Source: Anaeramoeba ignava (lineage: Eukaryota > Metamonada > Anaeramoebidae). Taken from it: DNA of 23,667 nt. This document shows, in pieces, positions 1 through 9,560 of this stretch. The stretch spans positions 75,001 to 98,667 of the forward strand of contig JAPDFW010000007.1 of the NCBI GenBank assembly GCA_028826165.1, written 5' to 3'. Numbering within the stretch: position 1 is the first letter of the stretch; every line of letters begins with the position of its first letter. The notes below the pieces were generated by a model. It was not told where the DNA came from and searched no databases. It saw only the letters and a program-made list of their open reading frames with translations. A program made the position numbers and the translations under genes.

Positions 1-493
1 CATTAAAGATTCCAATTTGGCCATCAGTATTGTATCCGCAGGCATACAAATCATTATCCGAAGTAATGAAATATGACTGATAGCATCCAATCGCAAAATC
101 TCGAATTTTGATATTTTTCTCAATAAAAAATTTAATAAGTTCAAATTTTCCCGAATTAACTTTTGTATGTCCAAGTTGTTTATATGTATTTGTTCCCATA
201 CTGTAAGCTTTTCCTGTTTCACTTATGCATAAACAATGCTCAAAAGATGCTCCAACCTTGATTATTTTCTCGCCAACTTCCATTTTTTCAATTTTTTCAA
301 CTTCCATTTTTTCAATTTTTTGATGGTGTAAATAGTAAACATCATAATTACTTGTGAGAATTAATGTTCTACTTGAACCAATTGATATTTGTTTGATTCT
401 GTCAGGTATTTTCAGTTCTATTTTTTGGAGCAGTCCATTGTTGTTATGTATAACTAAACCACCTCCATAACCCCAAGAATAAACTTCAATCAT
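1..493 (-). CDS. RCC1-repeat (beta-propeller) protein, N-terminal part
   Basis: The minus strand is open from an ATG at 493-491 to the window edge, giving 164 codons without a stop, so the 3' part lies outside the window. RCC1-type blade motifs recur: VYSWGYGGG near residue 4, AYSMGTNTYKQLG in the middle and LYACGYNTDGQIG at the end. The last two match the family pattern of small/aromatic residues followed by G.N..GQLG. RCC1 repeats fold as a seven-bladed propeller, either as Ran exchange factors or, more often in protist families, as protein-interaction modules joined to BTB or kinase domains; which applies cannot be told from this fragment. There is a short KIEKMEVE duplication around residues 60-75. 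The start codon is 38 bp from the ATG of the divergent F-box gene. Confidence 0.85.
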   Translation of the reverse strand, partial: MIEVYSWGYGGGLVIHNNNGLLQKIELKIPDRIKQISIGSSRTLILTSNYDVYYLHHQKIEKMEVEKIEKMEVGEKIIKVGASFEHCLCISETGKAYSMGTNTYKQLGHTKVNSGKFELIKFFIEKNIKIRDFAIGCYQSYFITSDNDLYACGYNTDGQIGIFN

Positions 494-576
494 AATTTAT
501 ATTATTTTATTATTGAAAAAAATTGAAAAAAATGAAAAAAATAAAATCATTTTTTTCATTTCTTTCAAATTTAATT
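494..576. promoter_or_regulatory. Compact divergent promoter between RCC1 and F-box genes
   Basis: The two divergent start codons lie 38 bp apart (493 and 532), or 83 bp if the F-box protein begins at the ATG at 577. On the minus strand the stretch reads as T-runs broken by CA, with a CATTTTTTTC core around 520-540, just upstream of the RCC1 ATG. On the plus strand CATTTTTTTTCATTTC lies at 548-563, upstream of the ATG at 577. The same T-rich element precedes the other genes here. Promoter function is inferred from position and recurrence only. Confidence 0.4.
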
Positions 577-2877
577 ATGGATTTTTCATCCCAAATCCTT
601 AATTTAAATAAAAAAATTATGATTAAAATCTTCTCTTTTCTATCAATCAAAAAAATTATCATATCAGGTTTAACTTGTAAAAAATGGAAAAGATATTGTC
701 GCTCAAGATCTTTATGGAGAACACTTGATTTAACAAGAAAAACACTAGAAATTGAAATTATTCCAATTTTTCGACATTTTTATTTATTTCCATCACAATA
801 CAAATACACACCCCAAATCTTATTTTCCTTGAAAAAATGGATTCCATTCACAAAAAGTTTGAACATAACTGGATGCAGAAATTTGAATGATTTCAGTGTT
901 TTTAAATTTCTTGAAAAGCAAATGAACAAAATCCAAATATTAAATTTGTCAGGAATGCATGAATTAGTAACTCAGTGGGGATTTCTAAAATGTAGATTGT
1001 GTTCCAATTTGAGGGAATTATATTTGGAACGTTCTTCTTTTTTAACTGATGATATTATTGAAAAAATTGTGAAGAATTGCTCTTATTTGCACACTTTAGT
1101 TTTGGATGCCTGTAATGAAATTACCGACAATTCTGTCAAGTTTATTGCTCAATATTGCAATTTAAAATTGCGCAAACTTTCTCTTGAATCCTGTTTGATG
1201 ATGTCCAAATTTGTTTTTTATTATCTTCAACAGTGTCCAAATTTAGAGTTTTTGAATTTATCAGCAACTTATCCCTTTGAAGAAGGTGAATTAAAAGTAG
1301 ATTACACATTAATTCCAAATGAATATGCATTGGTTTCACGAGGTGAGACCGAAACTAATTCCTTTTCATCTCCATTAGAAGATGAATTAGAAAATCAAAA
1401 TGAAAATCAAAATGAAAATCAAAATGAAAATCAAAATGAAAATCGAAATGAAAATCAAAATGAAAATCAATTAGAAGATGAATTAGAAAATGAATTAGAA
1501 AATCAAAATGAAAATCAAAATGAAAATCAAAATCAAAATCAAAATGAAAATCAAAATGAAAATATAAATCAAAATCAAAATCAAAATGAAAATCAAAATG
1601 AAAATCAAAATGAAAATCAAAATGAAAATCAAAATGAAAATCAAAATGAAAATCAAAATGAAAATCAAAATGAAAATATAAATGAAAATCAATTTGAAGA
1701 TGAATTAAAAAATAAAAAACCGCCTTCTTGCTTTAAAGAACTCTTCTATTTCGAACAAAAATATGCTAAATCAAAACAAGAACAGCAAATCGCTTTAATT
1801 CCTTTAAACCAACTCTTCTTCAATTTTGCTAATAAATGTAATAAAATCAAATATCTCAACATCTCAAATCATCATGAACTAAATGATTCAATGATTTCTC
1901 CTTTAATTGAAAACTTGCCAAATATCCAGCAACTAATCTTGGATTTTTGTTCAATTTCTAATCACTCCTTAAAAACAATTTCACAAAAACTCCCAAATAT
2001 TCGCAAATTATCAATCAAATCAGCAATCGACATCGACAATTCGTCAATTCAATCAATCATCACAAAATGTCCAAACTTGCAAATTTTGGATCTGAATTTG
2101 TGCGACTCATTTGATGATCAAGTCTTCAATTTCCTTTCCGATAGCCAACTCAAAGAATCATCATTTCTATCAAAAATCAAAGTATTGAGATTTGGATGGG
2201 CAAATGTCTCTGATTTCTCAATAAACCATCTATTCACGTATCTAAAATCAAATGGAGCTTTTTCAAATATTTCTGAACTGGATTTCCGAGGATGTGAATA
2301 TATTAGTGACTACACCTTATTCCTACTCTCGCAAAATACCACATCGTTAACCGCTGTATCCTTTTCAGAATGCCCCATCACTGATAATGGGCTCTCCTTT
2401 TTTGCAAAAAGCTCTCCGAATCTCGTTGCGATTAGTCTCGATGAATGTGAAAATATTTCATTTCAAGGAGTTCAAGCAATTTCTTTTTATTGCAGAAAAA
2501 TAATTGGATTATCAATTAGTAAAACAAAGATTTGTGATGAAAATTTGAAGTTATTATCCATTTATTGCCAAAAGTTGAGATTTCTCAATATTTCATTTTG
2601 TAATTTAGTCACAAGTGTTGGATTAATAAATCTTTCTAAAGGATGTAAAAAATTGGAATTATTGGATTTGACGGAATGCTCAGGAATAACAATTGAAGCA
2701 ATTGAATATTTAACACAAAATTGTGTTAAATTACAACATTTGGATATTCACGGAATCAGAACTTTGGATGCAAGAAGGTTGATTGAAATACAAGATAGAT
2801 TTATGAAAAATGGAATAATTTTGACTTTATTAACTGATACTGATAATTCTGGAGATTCCACAACAGATTCCAATTAA
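532..2877 (+). CDS. F-box / leucine-rich-repeat protein (FBXL type)
   Basis: An intronless 781-residue protein. The F-box is at about residues 24-67 (IMIKIFSFLS ... CKKWKRYCRSRSLW ... LDL), matching the family pattern that binds SKP1 in SCF ubiquitin ligases. Cysteine-containing LRRs of the AMN1/FBXL kind follow at about 105-250 (CSNLRELYLERSSFLTDD, CPNLEFLNLSA). They resume at about 437-760 (CPNLQILDLNLCDSFDD, CKKLELLDLTECSGIT). Between the two blocks sits a Glu/Asn/Gln tract at about 283-393. The likely role is substrate recognition for ubiquitination; the substrate is unknown. The first ATG is at 532. An in-frame ATG at 577 (766 residues) is a serious alternative, because the CATTTTT start-proximal motif lies between them and the F-box remains intact. 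An upstream TTG at 523 is not a credible start in a eukaryote. Confidence 0.9.
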   Translation: MKKIKSFFSFLSNLIMDFSSQILNLNKKIMIKIFSFLSIKKIIISGLTCKKWKRYCRSRSLWRTLDLTRKTLEIEIIPIFRHFYLFPSQYKYTPQILFSLKKWIPFTKSLNITGCRNLNDFSVFKFLEKQMNKIQILNLSGMHELVTQWGFLKCRLCSNLRELYLERSSFLTDDIIEKIVKNCSYLHTLVLDACNEITDNSVKFIAQYCNLKLRKLSLESCLMMSKFVFYYLQQCPNLEFLNLSATYPFEEGELKVDYTLIPNEYALVSRGETETNSFSSPLEDELENQNENQNENQNENQNENRNENQNENQLEDELENELENQNENQNENQNQNQNENQNENINQNQNQNENQNENQNENQNENQNENQNENQNENQNENINENQFEDELKNKKPPSCFKELFYFEQKYAKSKQEQQIALIPLNQLFFNFANKCNKIKYLNISNHHELNDSMISPLIENLPNIQQLILDFCSISNHSLKTISQKLPNIRKLSIKSAIDIDNSSIQSIITKCPNLQILDLNLCDSFDDQVFNFLSDSQLKESSFLSKIKVLRFGWANVSDFSINHLFTYLKSNGAFSNISELDFRGCEYISDYTLFLLSQNTTSLTAVSFSECPITDNGLSFFAKSSPNLVAISLDECENISFQGVQAISFYCRKIIGLSISKTKICDENLKLLSIYCQKLRFLNISFCNLVTSVGLINLSKGCKKLELLDLTECSGITIEAIEYLTQNCVKLQHLDIHGIRTLDARRLIEIQDRFMKNGIILTLLTDTDNSGDSTTDSN
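1390..1700 (+). repeat. Coding 12-bp repeat (Asn-Glu-Asn-Gln tract) inside the F-box/LRR gene
   Basis: About 300 bp of tandem AATGAAAATCAA with point variants, in frame, encoding NENQ units with a few LEDELEN interruptions. It falls between two LRR blocks, so it is probably a solvent-exposed loop in the solenoid. The antisense and other-frame openings over it are shadows. Confidence 0.9.
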
Positions 2878-2948
2878 ATATAGAAAATAAATTTTTTTTC
2901 ATTTTTTATTTTTTCATTTTTTCATTTTTTCATTTTCCAAAAAAAAAA
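2878..2948 (+). promoter_or_regulatory. T-rich CATTTTT tract upstream of the RRM gene
   Basis: The 71-bp spacer carries TCATTTTTT four times at short intervals (about 2900-2937), ending in a short A-run immediately before the ATG at 2949. The left edge includes an AAATAAA stretch that could serve 3'-end formation of the F-box gene. The element recurs before other starts in the window. A role as initiator/core promoter is inference. Confidence 0.4.
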
Positions 2949-5900
2949 ATGTCAGATAAAAAAAGAAAAAAATCAATTGATGATAATGAAGATGCACTTG
3001 GAACACATGAACTTGATTTAAAAGAAAAATATAAAATTCTCCAAAGTAAAACACCTCAAAGAAAAGAAAAAAAACAGGAGCTTTCAATTCCCGAAATTAA
3101 AATTCTTAGAACAACTCCTCAATCAAATAAAAAAATAACTTTAAGTGCAAAAAAGTCACTTGATAATATTCAAAAAATTGAAAATGCAAAAAAAATACTT
3201 GCAAGGGAAGGTGTAAACAAATTTTAAAATTCAATATAAAATTCAATATAAAATTCATTTATAAAATATTAAAATTAAAAATAAAATTAAAAATTAAAAT
3301 TGAAGATTTTAAACCAGAATCAAAAACCAAAAGTTATAAAAAGACCTAGTTTAAGATTTAGGAATTCAAATAAAAGAGCAAATTTAACAGAAACAAACCA
3401 AATTCAACAAAAATCAAAAGAGCAAAATAATTTTGGAGATTCTAACCAAAATAATAATTCAGAACAAAATAATGATAATAATAACAATAACAATAATAAT
3501 AACAATAACCAAAGTAAAATATAATTATAAATTATAAATAAAATATAAATTAAAATATAAAATTAAATTATAAAATTAAATTAAAAGTACAAAATGAAAA
3601 CGAAAACGAAAATGAAAACGAAAATGAAAAAGAAAATCAAAATGAAAATCAAAATCAAAATCAAAATCAAAATCAAAATCAAAATCAAAATCAAAATGAA
3701 GATCAAAATCAAAATCAAAATGAAGATCAAAACGAAAATGAAGATGATGAAGATTCACAATCTTCATTAACAATTTGGATTGGAGATTTAAATGATTCAA
3801 TTAATGAAAGTGTACTTTTGAAATTATTTAGAGGATATGGGGCTATTGAAGAAATTAGGAGATATCCTGGAAAAACGTACTATGGAAAAATATTTATTTA
3901 AATATTTATTTTAATATTTATTTTAATATTTCAATTAAATATTTATTTTAATATTTAAATGAATATTTATTTTAATATTTATTTTAATATTTATTTCAAT
4001 ATTTATTTTAATATTTATTTTAATATTTATTTCAATATTTATTTTAATATTTTAATATTTATTATAATATTTATTTTAATATTTATTTTAATATTTATTT
4101 TAATATTTAATTTAATATTTAATCTAATATTTAATTTAATATTTATTATAATATTTAATTTAATATTTATTTTTAATATTTATTTTTAATATTTATTTTA
4201 ATATTTATTTTAATATTTATTATAATATTTATTTAAATATTTAATTCAATATTTATTTTAATATTTATTTTTAATATTTAATTTTAATATTTATTTTAAT
4301 ATTTATTTTAATATTTAATTAAATATTTATTTTAATATTTATTTTAATATTTAATTAAATATTTATTTTAATATTTATTTTAATATTTAATTAAATATTT
4401 ATTTTAATATTTATTTTTAATATTTATTTAAATATTTAATTTTAATATTTATTTTAATATTTATTTCAATATTTATTTCAATATTTATTTTAAATATTTA
4501 TTTTAATATTTATTTTAATATTTATTTTAATATTTATTTTAATATTTATTTTAATATTTATTTTAATATTTGTTTAAATATTTATTTTTTTAATATTTAT
4601 TTTAATATTTATTTTAATATTTATTTAAATATTTATTTTAATATTTATTTTTAATATTTATTTTAATATTTATTTTTAATATTTATTTTAATATTTATTT
4701 TAATATTTATTTCAATATTTATTTTAATATTTATTTTAATATTTATTTTAATATTTATTTTAATATTTATTTTTATTTAAATATTTATTTTAATATTTAT
4801 TTTAATATTTATTTTAATATTTATTTTAATATTTATTTTAAATTTTAATATTTATTTTAATATTTATTTTAATATTTATTTTAATATTTATTTTAATATT
4901 TATTTTAAATATTTATTTTAATATTTATTTTTAATATTTATTTTTAATATTTATTTTAATATTTATTTTAATATTTATTTTAAATATTTATTTTAATATT
5001 TATTTTAATATTTATTTTAAATATTTATTTTTAATATTTATTTTAATATTTATTTTTAATATTTTAATTTATTTTTAATATTTATTTTAATATTTATTTT
5101 TAATATTTATTTTAATATTTATTTTAATATTTATTTTAATATTTATTTTAATATTTATTTTAATATTTATTTTAATATTTATTTTAATATTTATTTTAAT
5201 ATTTATTTTAATATTTATTTAAATATTTATTTTAATATTTATTTTAATATTTATTTTAATATTTAATTTAAAATTTATTTTAATATTTATTTAAATATTT
5301 ATTTTAATATTTATTTTAATATTTATTTAAATATTTATTTTAATATTTATTTTAATATTTATTTTAATATTTATTTTAATATTTATTATAATATTTAATT
5401 TAATATTTATTCCAATATTTTAATTTAATATTTATTATAATATTTATTTTAATATTTATTTCAATATTTATTTTAATATTTAATTTAATATTTATTTTAA
5501 TATTTAATTTAAAAAGATTCGCTTTTATTAAATTTTCGGAAGAAGAAGCAGCAAGTAATGCAATTAAACATATGGATGGTTATACTTATAACGGATCTCG
5601 TATAAGAGTTGGAAAAGCAAAATTAAATAATATTGTTACAAATACACAAGATTATCATAGATTAAATGAAAAAATAACAATTTCAACAATTGAACAAAGA
5701 CATATTTTGGAAAATGAATTAAGTTAAATTATTACTTAATTTTTATTATCCCAAAAAAAAAATCAATCATTTCCAATTAATTTAATATTTTTTTAATTAG
5801 GTTGGGCTTATCAACCAGCTCCTATTATTTCTTATAAATTGGAAGAAGATGAAAAAAATAATTCTCTTAATGTTAATAATGAACCTCAAAAAAATGAAAA

Positions 5901-6003
5901 AGAAGAAATTAAGAAAGAAGAAATTAAGAAAGAAGACAATCATTCTTCTTTACAAATTGGAATTGAAAAAGAAAGAGGAGTTCTTCGTTATGATGATATT
6001 TAA
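2949..6003 (+). CDS. Single-RRM RNA-binding protein, five exons
   Basis: Model: exons 2949-3212, 3306-3513, 3588-3876, 5517-5722 and 5801-6003. These total 1170 nt and 389 residues, with phases that agree at all four junctions. Residues 1-135 are Lys-rich and unrecognised. About 138-210 is an Asn/Gln/Glu tract. The RRM spans about 218-288, with RNP2 IWIGDL at about 220 and RNP1 KTFAFIKF at about 253-260, the latter formed only when intron 3 is removed. The fold continues with AASNAIKHMDGYTYNGSRIR. The short beta2-beta3 loop and helix pattern resemble Spen/RBM15-type RRMs, but a specific orthologue is not recognised. The tail contains WAYQPAPIISYK, an acidic/Lys stretch and RGVLRYDDI. Each splice uses GT..AG. 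The protein probably acts in mRNA processing or binding; the RNA target is unknown. Exon 1 alone would read as a 92-residue ORF, and exon 2 has no ATG of its own. Confidence 0.82.
3213..3305 (+). other. Intron 1 of the RRM gene (93 bp)
   Basis: Donor GTAAAC follows the GGT codon; the acceptor is TTGAAG. It joins two phase-0 exons. The interior is A/T-rich, with repeats of TTCAATATAAAA. Without removal, the frame ends at TAA 3225-3227. Confidence 0.7.
3514..3587 (+). other. Intron 2 of the RRM gene (74 bp)
   Basis: Donor GTAAAA, acceptor TTAAAAG, phase 1. The interior is made of TTATAAA and AAATTAAA steps with no G or C between the splice sites. Splicing produces an ATA codon and runs directly into the Asn/Glu tract of exon 3. 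Confidence 0.7.
3593..3745 (+). repeat. Coding hexamer repeat (Asn-Glu/Asn-Gln tract) in RRM exon 3
   Basis: Tandem AACGAA, AATGAA and AATCAA hexamers encode NE and NQ dipeptides just upstream of the RRM. It is the same simple-repeat family seen in the F-box and MLH1 genes and in the non-coding arrays. Confidence 0.85.
3877..5516 (+). other. Satellite-filled intron 3 of the RRM gene (1640 bp)
   Basis: Donor GTACTATGG at 3877; acceptor AAAAAG ending at 5516; phase 2. Splicing joins GGA AAA AC to A TTC GCT TTT and rebuilds RNP1 (KTFAFIKF) exactly. Without it the frame ends in TAA about 20 bp into the intron. The other introns of this gene are 74-93 bp, so this one is roughly twenty times longer. 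Almost all the excess is a 12-bp satellite. Confidence 0.8.
3891..5510 (+). repeat. 12-bp A/T satellite (ATTTATTTTAAT)n
   Basis: About 130 tandem copies of ATTTATTTTAAT with variants such as ATTTATTTAAAT and ATTTATTTTTAAT. Apart from a handful of C and one or two G it is pure A/T. It lies wholly within intron 3 of the RRM gene. The short open frames in it come from the repeat and are not genes. Confidence 0.95.
5723..5800 (+). other. Intron 4 of the RRM gene (78 bp)
   Basis: Donor GTTAAA, acceptor TTTAATTAG preceded by a T-run, phase 1. Removal joins ..ENEL to SWAYQPAP and opens 67 further codons. Unspliced, the frame stops at TAA 5725-5727. A TTACTTAAT stretch could serve as branch site. 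Confidence 0.7.
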
Positions 6004-6047
6004 AAAGCAAATAAACAAAAACAAAACAAAAGAATAAAACAAAAACT

Positions 6048-6345
6048 ATTTTAATTTAATTTTGATTTTAATTTTAATTTTGATTTTAATTTTGATTTTG
6101 ATTTTGATTTTGATTTTGATTTTGATTTTGATTTAAATTTTGATTTTGATTTTGATTTTAATTTTGATTTAAATTTTGATTTTGATTTTAAATTTTGATT
6201 TTAATTTTGATTTTGATTTTGATTTTGATTTTGATTTAAATTTTGATTTTAAATTTTAAATTTTGATTTTGATTTAAATTTTGATTTAAATTTTGATTTT
6301 TAATTTTTAATTTTGATTTTGATTTTGATTTTCATTTTCATTTTT
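6048..6345 (+). repeat. Intergenic hexamer array (TTTGAT/TTTAAT)n
   Basis: About 300 bp of tandem TTTGAT with TTTAAT and TTTAAA variants, between the stop of the RRM gene and the start of the UBX gene. It is the complement of the ATCAAA hexamer that encodes Asn/Gln tracts elsewhere in the window. Confidence 0.9.
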
Positions 6346-6378
6346 CAATTTTCATTTTTCATTTTTTTTTTGCTTAAA
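6328..6378 (+). promoter_or_regulatory. CATTTTT start-proximal tract of the UBX gene
   Basis: TTTTCATTTTTCA-type steps occur four times and end with a T-run and GCTTAAA just before the ATG at 6379. Same type of element as before the RRM and MLH1 genes. Function inferred from position. Confidence 0.4.
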
Positions 6379-7631
6379 ATGTCAAAAAAAATACAAATTG
6401 CTCTTCAAATTGATCAACAAAGATATATAGACTCATTTAATTCAAATGAAACATTATGGGATATTATTGAACATTTCGATAAAAAAACCAATTTATTAAA
6501 TCGAGTTCATGAAGAGCAAAAACCAAAAAAAAAATCAATATTTAAAAAGAAATCCAAAACAAAAGATCCAAATATTGGAAAATGGGAAAAGCCAAGTTTA
6601 TTATACATTAATAAAAAATTTTCAGATCCAATTCAAATGATGAAAGCAACACTTCGTTCAATTGGAATTAGTTCTGGTTCTGCTTCTTTTAAAGTATTTT
6701 TTGAAACAACTTCAATAAGTGTTGAAGAATCAAAAAAATTATATAAAAATGAAAAGCAAGAAAAGCAAGAAAAAAAAGAAATTGAAACAAATCAAACAAA
6801 TCAAAAGAAAGAAATTGAAACAAATCAAAAAAAGAAATTGAATCAAATCAAACAAATCAAAAGAAAGAAATTGAAACAAATCAAACAAATCAAAAGAAAG
6901 AAATTGAAACAAATCAAAAAAAAGAAATTGAATCAAATCAAACAAATCAAAAAAAAGAAATTGAATCAAATCAAAAAAATCAATCAAATGAAAAAAATCA
7001 ATATCATACTTCCAAAATTTCAATATTCTTCCCAAAAACTTCAAAAGAAAAATCAAAAACAGATTTTTCCCCAGATTTCTTTAAACCTTCAGCTCAAGAA
7101 ATTAAAGAATTTATTGTGACTTCACAAAAAAAAAGAGAAGAATCAGAAATGTTGATGACTCAAGAAATGAGAGAAAAAAGAAAGAAAAACACAATGATTT
7201 ATTATCCAAAAACACTTATTCGATTTGTTTTTCCTGACCGAATTTTAGTTCAATCAATTTTCTCATCTCGACAAACTATTAATGATCTTTATCTTTTTCT
7301 CAAAGAAAATGTTCTAACAGAAAAATATAAAAATCAACCGTTTACAATTTACATTTCACCTCCAGTTAATAAATTCCAAAATCAAATGAATGAAAATCTT
7401 CATAATCTTAAACTTACTCCTGCAACTGTTTTTTATGTCTCATTTAGTTCTCAAAAAGATTTTTCTAGTTTTGATGCAATTCTTCCTGATTTAATCCAAA
7501 ATATTGATGATTTTAAAGAAACTATACTTCCTCAATCTAATCAAAAATCAAAAGCAAAACAACAATCAAATCAAAATACAAATCAACCAAAAGTTTCTGA
7601 TGAAACACTTAAAAAATTTATTCGACTTTAA
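6379..7631 (+). CDS. TUG/ASPL (Ubx4)-like UBX-domain protein, frameshifted
   Basis: Two overlapping frames form one protein: 6379-6834 (152 codons), then a -1 shift to 6834-7631, for 417 residues. The N-terminal part (MSKKIQIALQ ... PSLLYINKKF ... TLRSIGISSGSASFKVFF) fits the ubiquitin-like region of TUG/ASPL proteins. The C-terminal part, about 275-355, is a UBX domain (TLIRFVFPDRILVQSIF ... LTPATVFYVSF). UBX proteins of this family are adaptors or regulators of the Cdc48/p97 ATPase. Between the domains is a repeat with the unit EIETNQTNQKK. The frame is lost at a run of seven A's (6827-6833), where a near-identical repeat copy has eight (6916-6923). So this is either a one-base deletion, a sequencing error in a homopolymer, or -1 slippage. 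ATG 6379 is chosen because codons upstream are satellite. Confidence 0.78.
6778..6956 (+). repeat. Coding higher-order repeat (33+24+33 bp) in the UBX gene
   Basis: Two tandem ~90-bp blocks (6778-6866 and 6867-6956). Each is built of a 33-mer encoding EIETNQTNQKK, a shortened 24-mer and another 33-mer. The first block is 89 bp because its A-run has seven instead of eight A's. That single difference moves the reading frame. Confidence 0.85.
6827..6834 (+). other. Frameshift point, A-AAA-AAG heptamer
   Basis: In the upstream frame the codons read CAA AAA AAG, so 6828-6834 is an A AAA AAG heptamer in the register of classic -1 slippery sites. A -1 slip restores GAA ATT GAA at 6834 and the repeat continues exactly. 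A one-base deletion explains the same facts more simply. Confidence 0.6.
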
Positions 7632-9560
7632 ATTTGAAAAAGACAAAAAAAAAACAATAAAATTCATTTTGAATTTCAATTTTGATTTTGAATTTGAATT
7701 TTGATTTAAATTTAAATTTTGATTTAAATTTTAATTTTGATTTTAATTTTAATTTTGATTTAAATTTTGATTTTGATTTTGAATTTTGATTTAAATTTTA
7801 ATTTTCATTTTAAATTTGATTTTAAATTTTGATTTTAATTTAAATTTTGATTTAAATTTTGATTTAAATTTTAATTTTAATTTTGATTTAAATTTTAATT
7901 TTGATTTAAATTTTAATTTTGATTTAAATTTTGATTTAAATTTTAATTTTGAATTTTGATTTAAATTTTGATTTTGATTTTGATTTAAATTTTCATTTAA
8001 ATTTTGATTTAAATTTTGATTTTGATTTAAATTTTGATTTAAATTTTAATTTGAATTTTCATTTAAATTTTGATTTAAATTTTGATTTTGATTTAAATTT
8101 TGATTTTAATTTTGATTTTGATTTTAATTTTGATTTTGATTTTAAATTTTGATTTAAATTTTGATTTAAATTTTGATTTTGATTTTGATTTTGATTTTGA
8201 TTTAAATTTTGATTTAAATTTTGATTTGAATTTTGATTTGAATTTTGATTTAAATTTTGATTTAAATTTTGATTTAAATTTTGATTTAAATTTTGATTTA
8301 AATTTTGATTTTGATTTTGATTTTGATTTTGAATTTAATTTTGATTTTAATTTTGATTTTGATTTTGATTTTGATTTTGATTTTGATTTTGATTTTGATT
8401 TTGATTTTCAATTTTGATTTAAATTTTCATTTTAATTTTAATTTAAATTTTGATTTAAATTTTGATTTAAATTTTGATTTAAATTTTGATTTTAATTTAA
8501 ATTTTGATTTAAATTTTGATTTAAATTTTCATTTAAATTTTGATTTTGATTTTGATTTTGATTTTGATTTAAATTTTGATTTTGATTTAGATTTTGATTT
8601 TCATTTTAATTTTAATTTTGATTTTGATTTAGATTTTGATTTTGATTTTAATTTAAATTTTGATTTAAATTTTGATTTAAATTTTAATTTGATTTTGATT
8701 TTAATTTTAATTTAAATTTTCATTTGAATTTTGATTTAAATTTTGATTTTGATTTTGATTTTGATTTGAATTTTAATTTTGATTTTGATTTTGATTTTGA
8801 TTTTGATTTAAATTTTAATTTTGATTTTAATTTTGATTTAAATATTGATTTTGATTTTAATTTTGATTTAAATATTGATTTTGATTTTGATTTTGATTTT
8901 AAATTTTGATTTAAATTTTGATTTTGATTTAAATTTTAATTTTGATTTTGATTTTAATTTTAATTTTAATTTTAATTTAATTTTGATTTGAATTTTGATT
9001 TTGATTTTGATTTTGATTTTGATTTAAATTTTGATTTAAATTTTAATATTGATTTTGATTTAAATTTTGATTTAAATTTTAATATTGATTTTGATTTTAA
9101 TTTTAATTTTGATTTAAATTTTGATTTAAATTTTGATTTTGATTTTGATTTTGATTTTGATTTTGATTTAAATTTTAATTTAAATTTTGATTTGAATTTT
9201 GATTTTGATTTTGATTTTGATTTTAATTTTCATTTAAATTTTGATTTAAATTTTGATTTAAATTTTGATTTAAATTTTGATTTAAATTTTGATTTAAATT
9301 TTGATTTTGATTTTAATTTAAATTTTGATTTTAATTTTGATTTAAATTTTGATTTTAATTTTAATTTTGATTTTCATTTTAATTTTAATTTTGATTTTGA
9401 TTTTCATTTTAATTTTAAATTTTGATTTTCATTTTGATTTTAATTTTGATTTTAATTTTGATTTAAATTTTGATTTGAATTTTGATTTGAATTTTCATTT
9501 GAATTTTCATTTGAATTTTGATTTTCATTTTGATTTTGATTTTCATTTTCATTTTCATTT
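7632..9560. repeat. Intergenic hexamer satellite (TTTGAT/TTTAAA/TTTAAT)n, ~1.9 kb
   Basis: After a short 3' flank of the UBX gene (with an AATAAA near 7655), about 1.9 kb is tandem TTTGAT mixed with TTTAAA, TTTAAT, TTTCAT and TTTGAA. It separates the convergent UBX and FYVE genes. Because the hexamer lacks stops in several frames, long open frames rich in FD, LN and IL appear on the plus strand, and NQ/NL on the minus strand; these are repeat artefacts. The last ~110 bp (9452-9560) is read as the C-terminus of the FYVE gene. Confidence 0.93.

Noticed and set aside
523-531. TTG start for the F-box gene
   Set aside because: Non-ATG starts are not expected for nuclear genes, and two in-frame ATGs follow directly.
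2949-3227. A stand-alone 92-residue Lys-rich protein
   Set aside because: Its end is better explained as exon 1 of the RRM gene. A GTAAAC donor precedes the stop, and phases match through four introns to a single 389-residue frame.
3300-3524. A separate Asn-rich small protein
   Set aside because: It has no ATG; the apparent start is TTG overlapping a splice acceptor. It fits as exon 2 of the RRM gene.
3959-4189. Open frame of repeated NIYF/IFIL in the 12-bp satellite
   Set aside because: It is a product of the repeat period inside an intron and has no non-repeat sequence.
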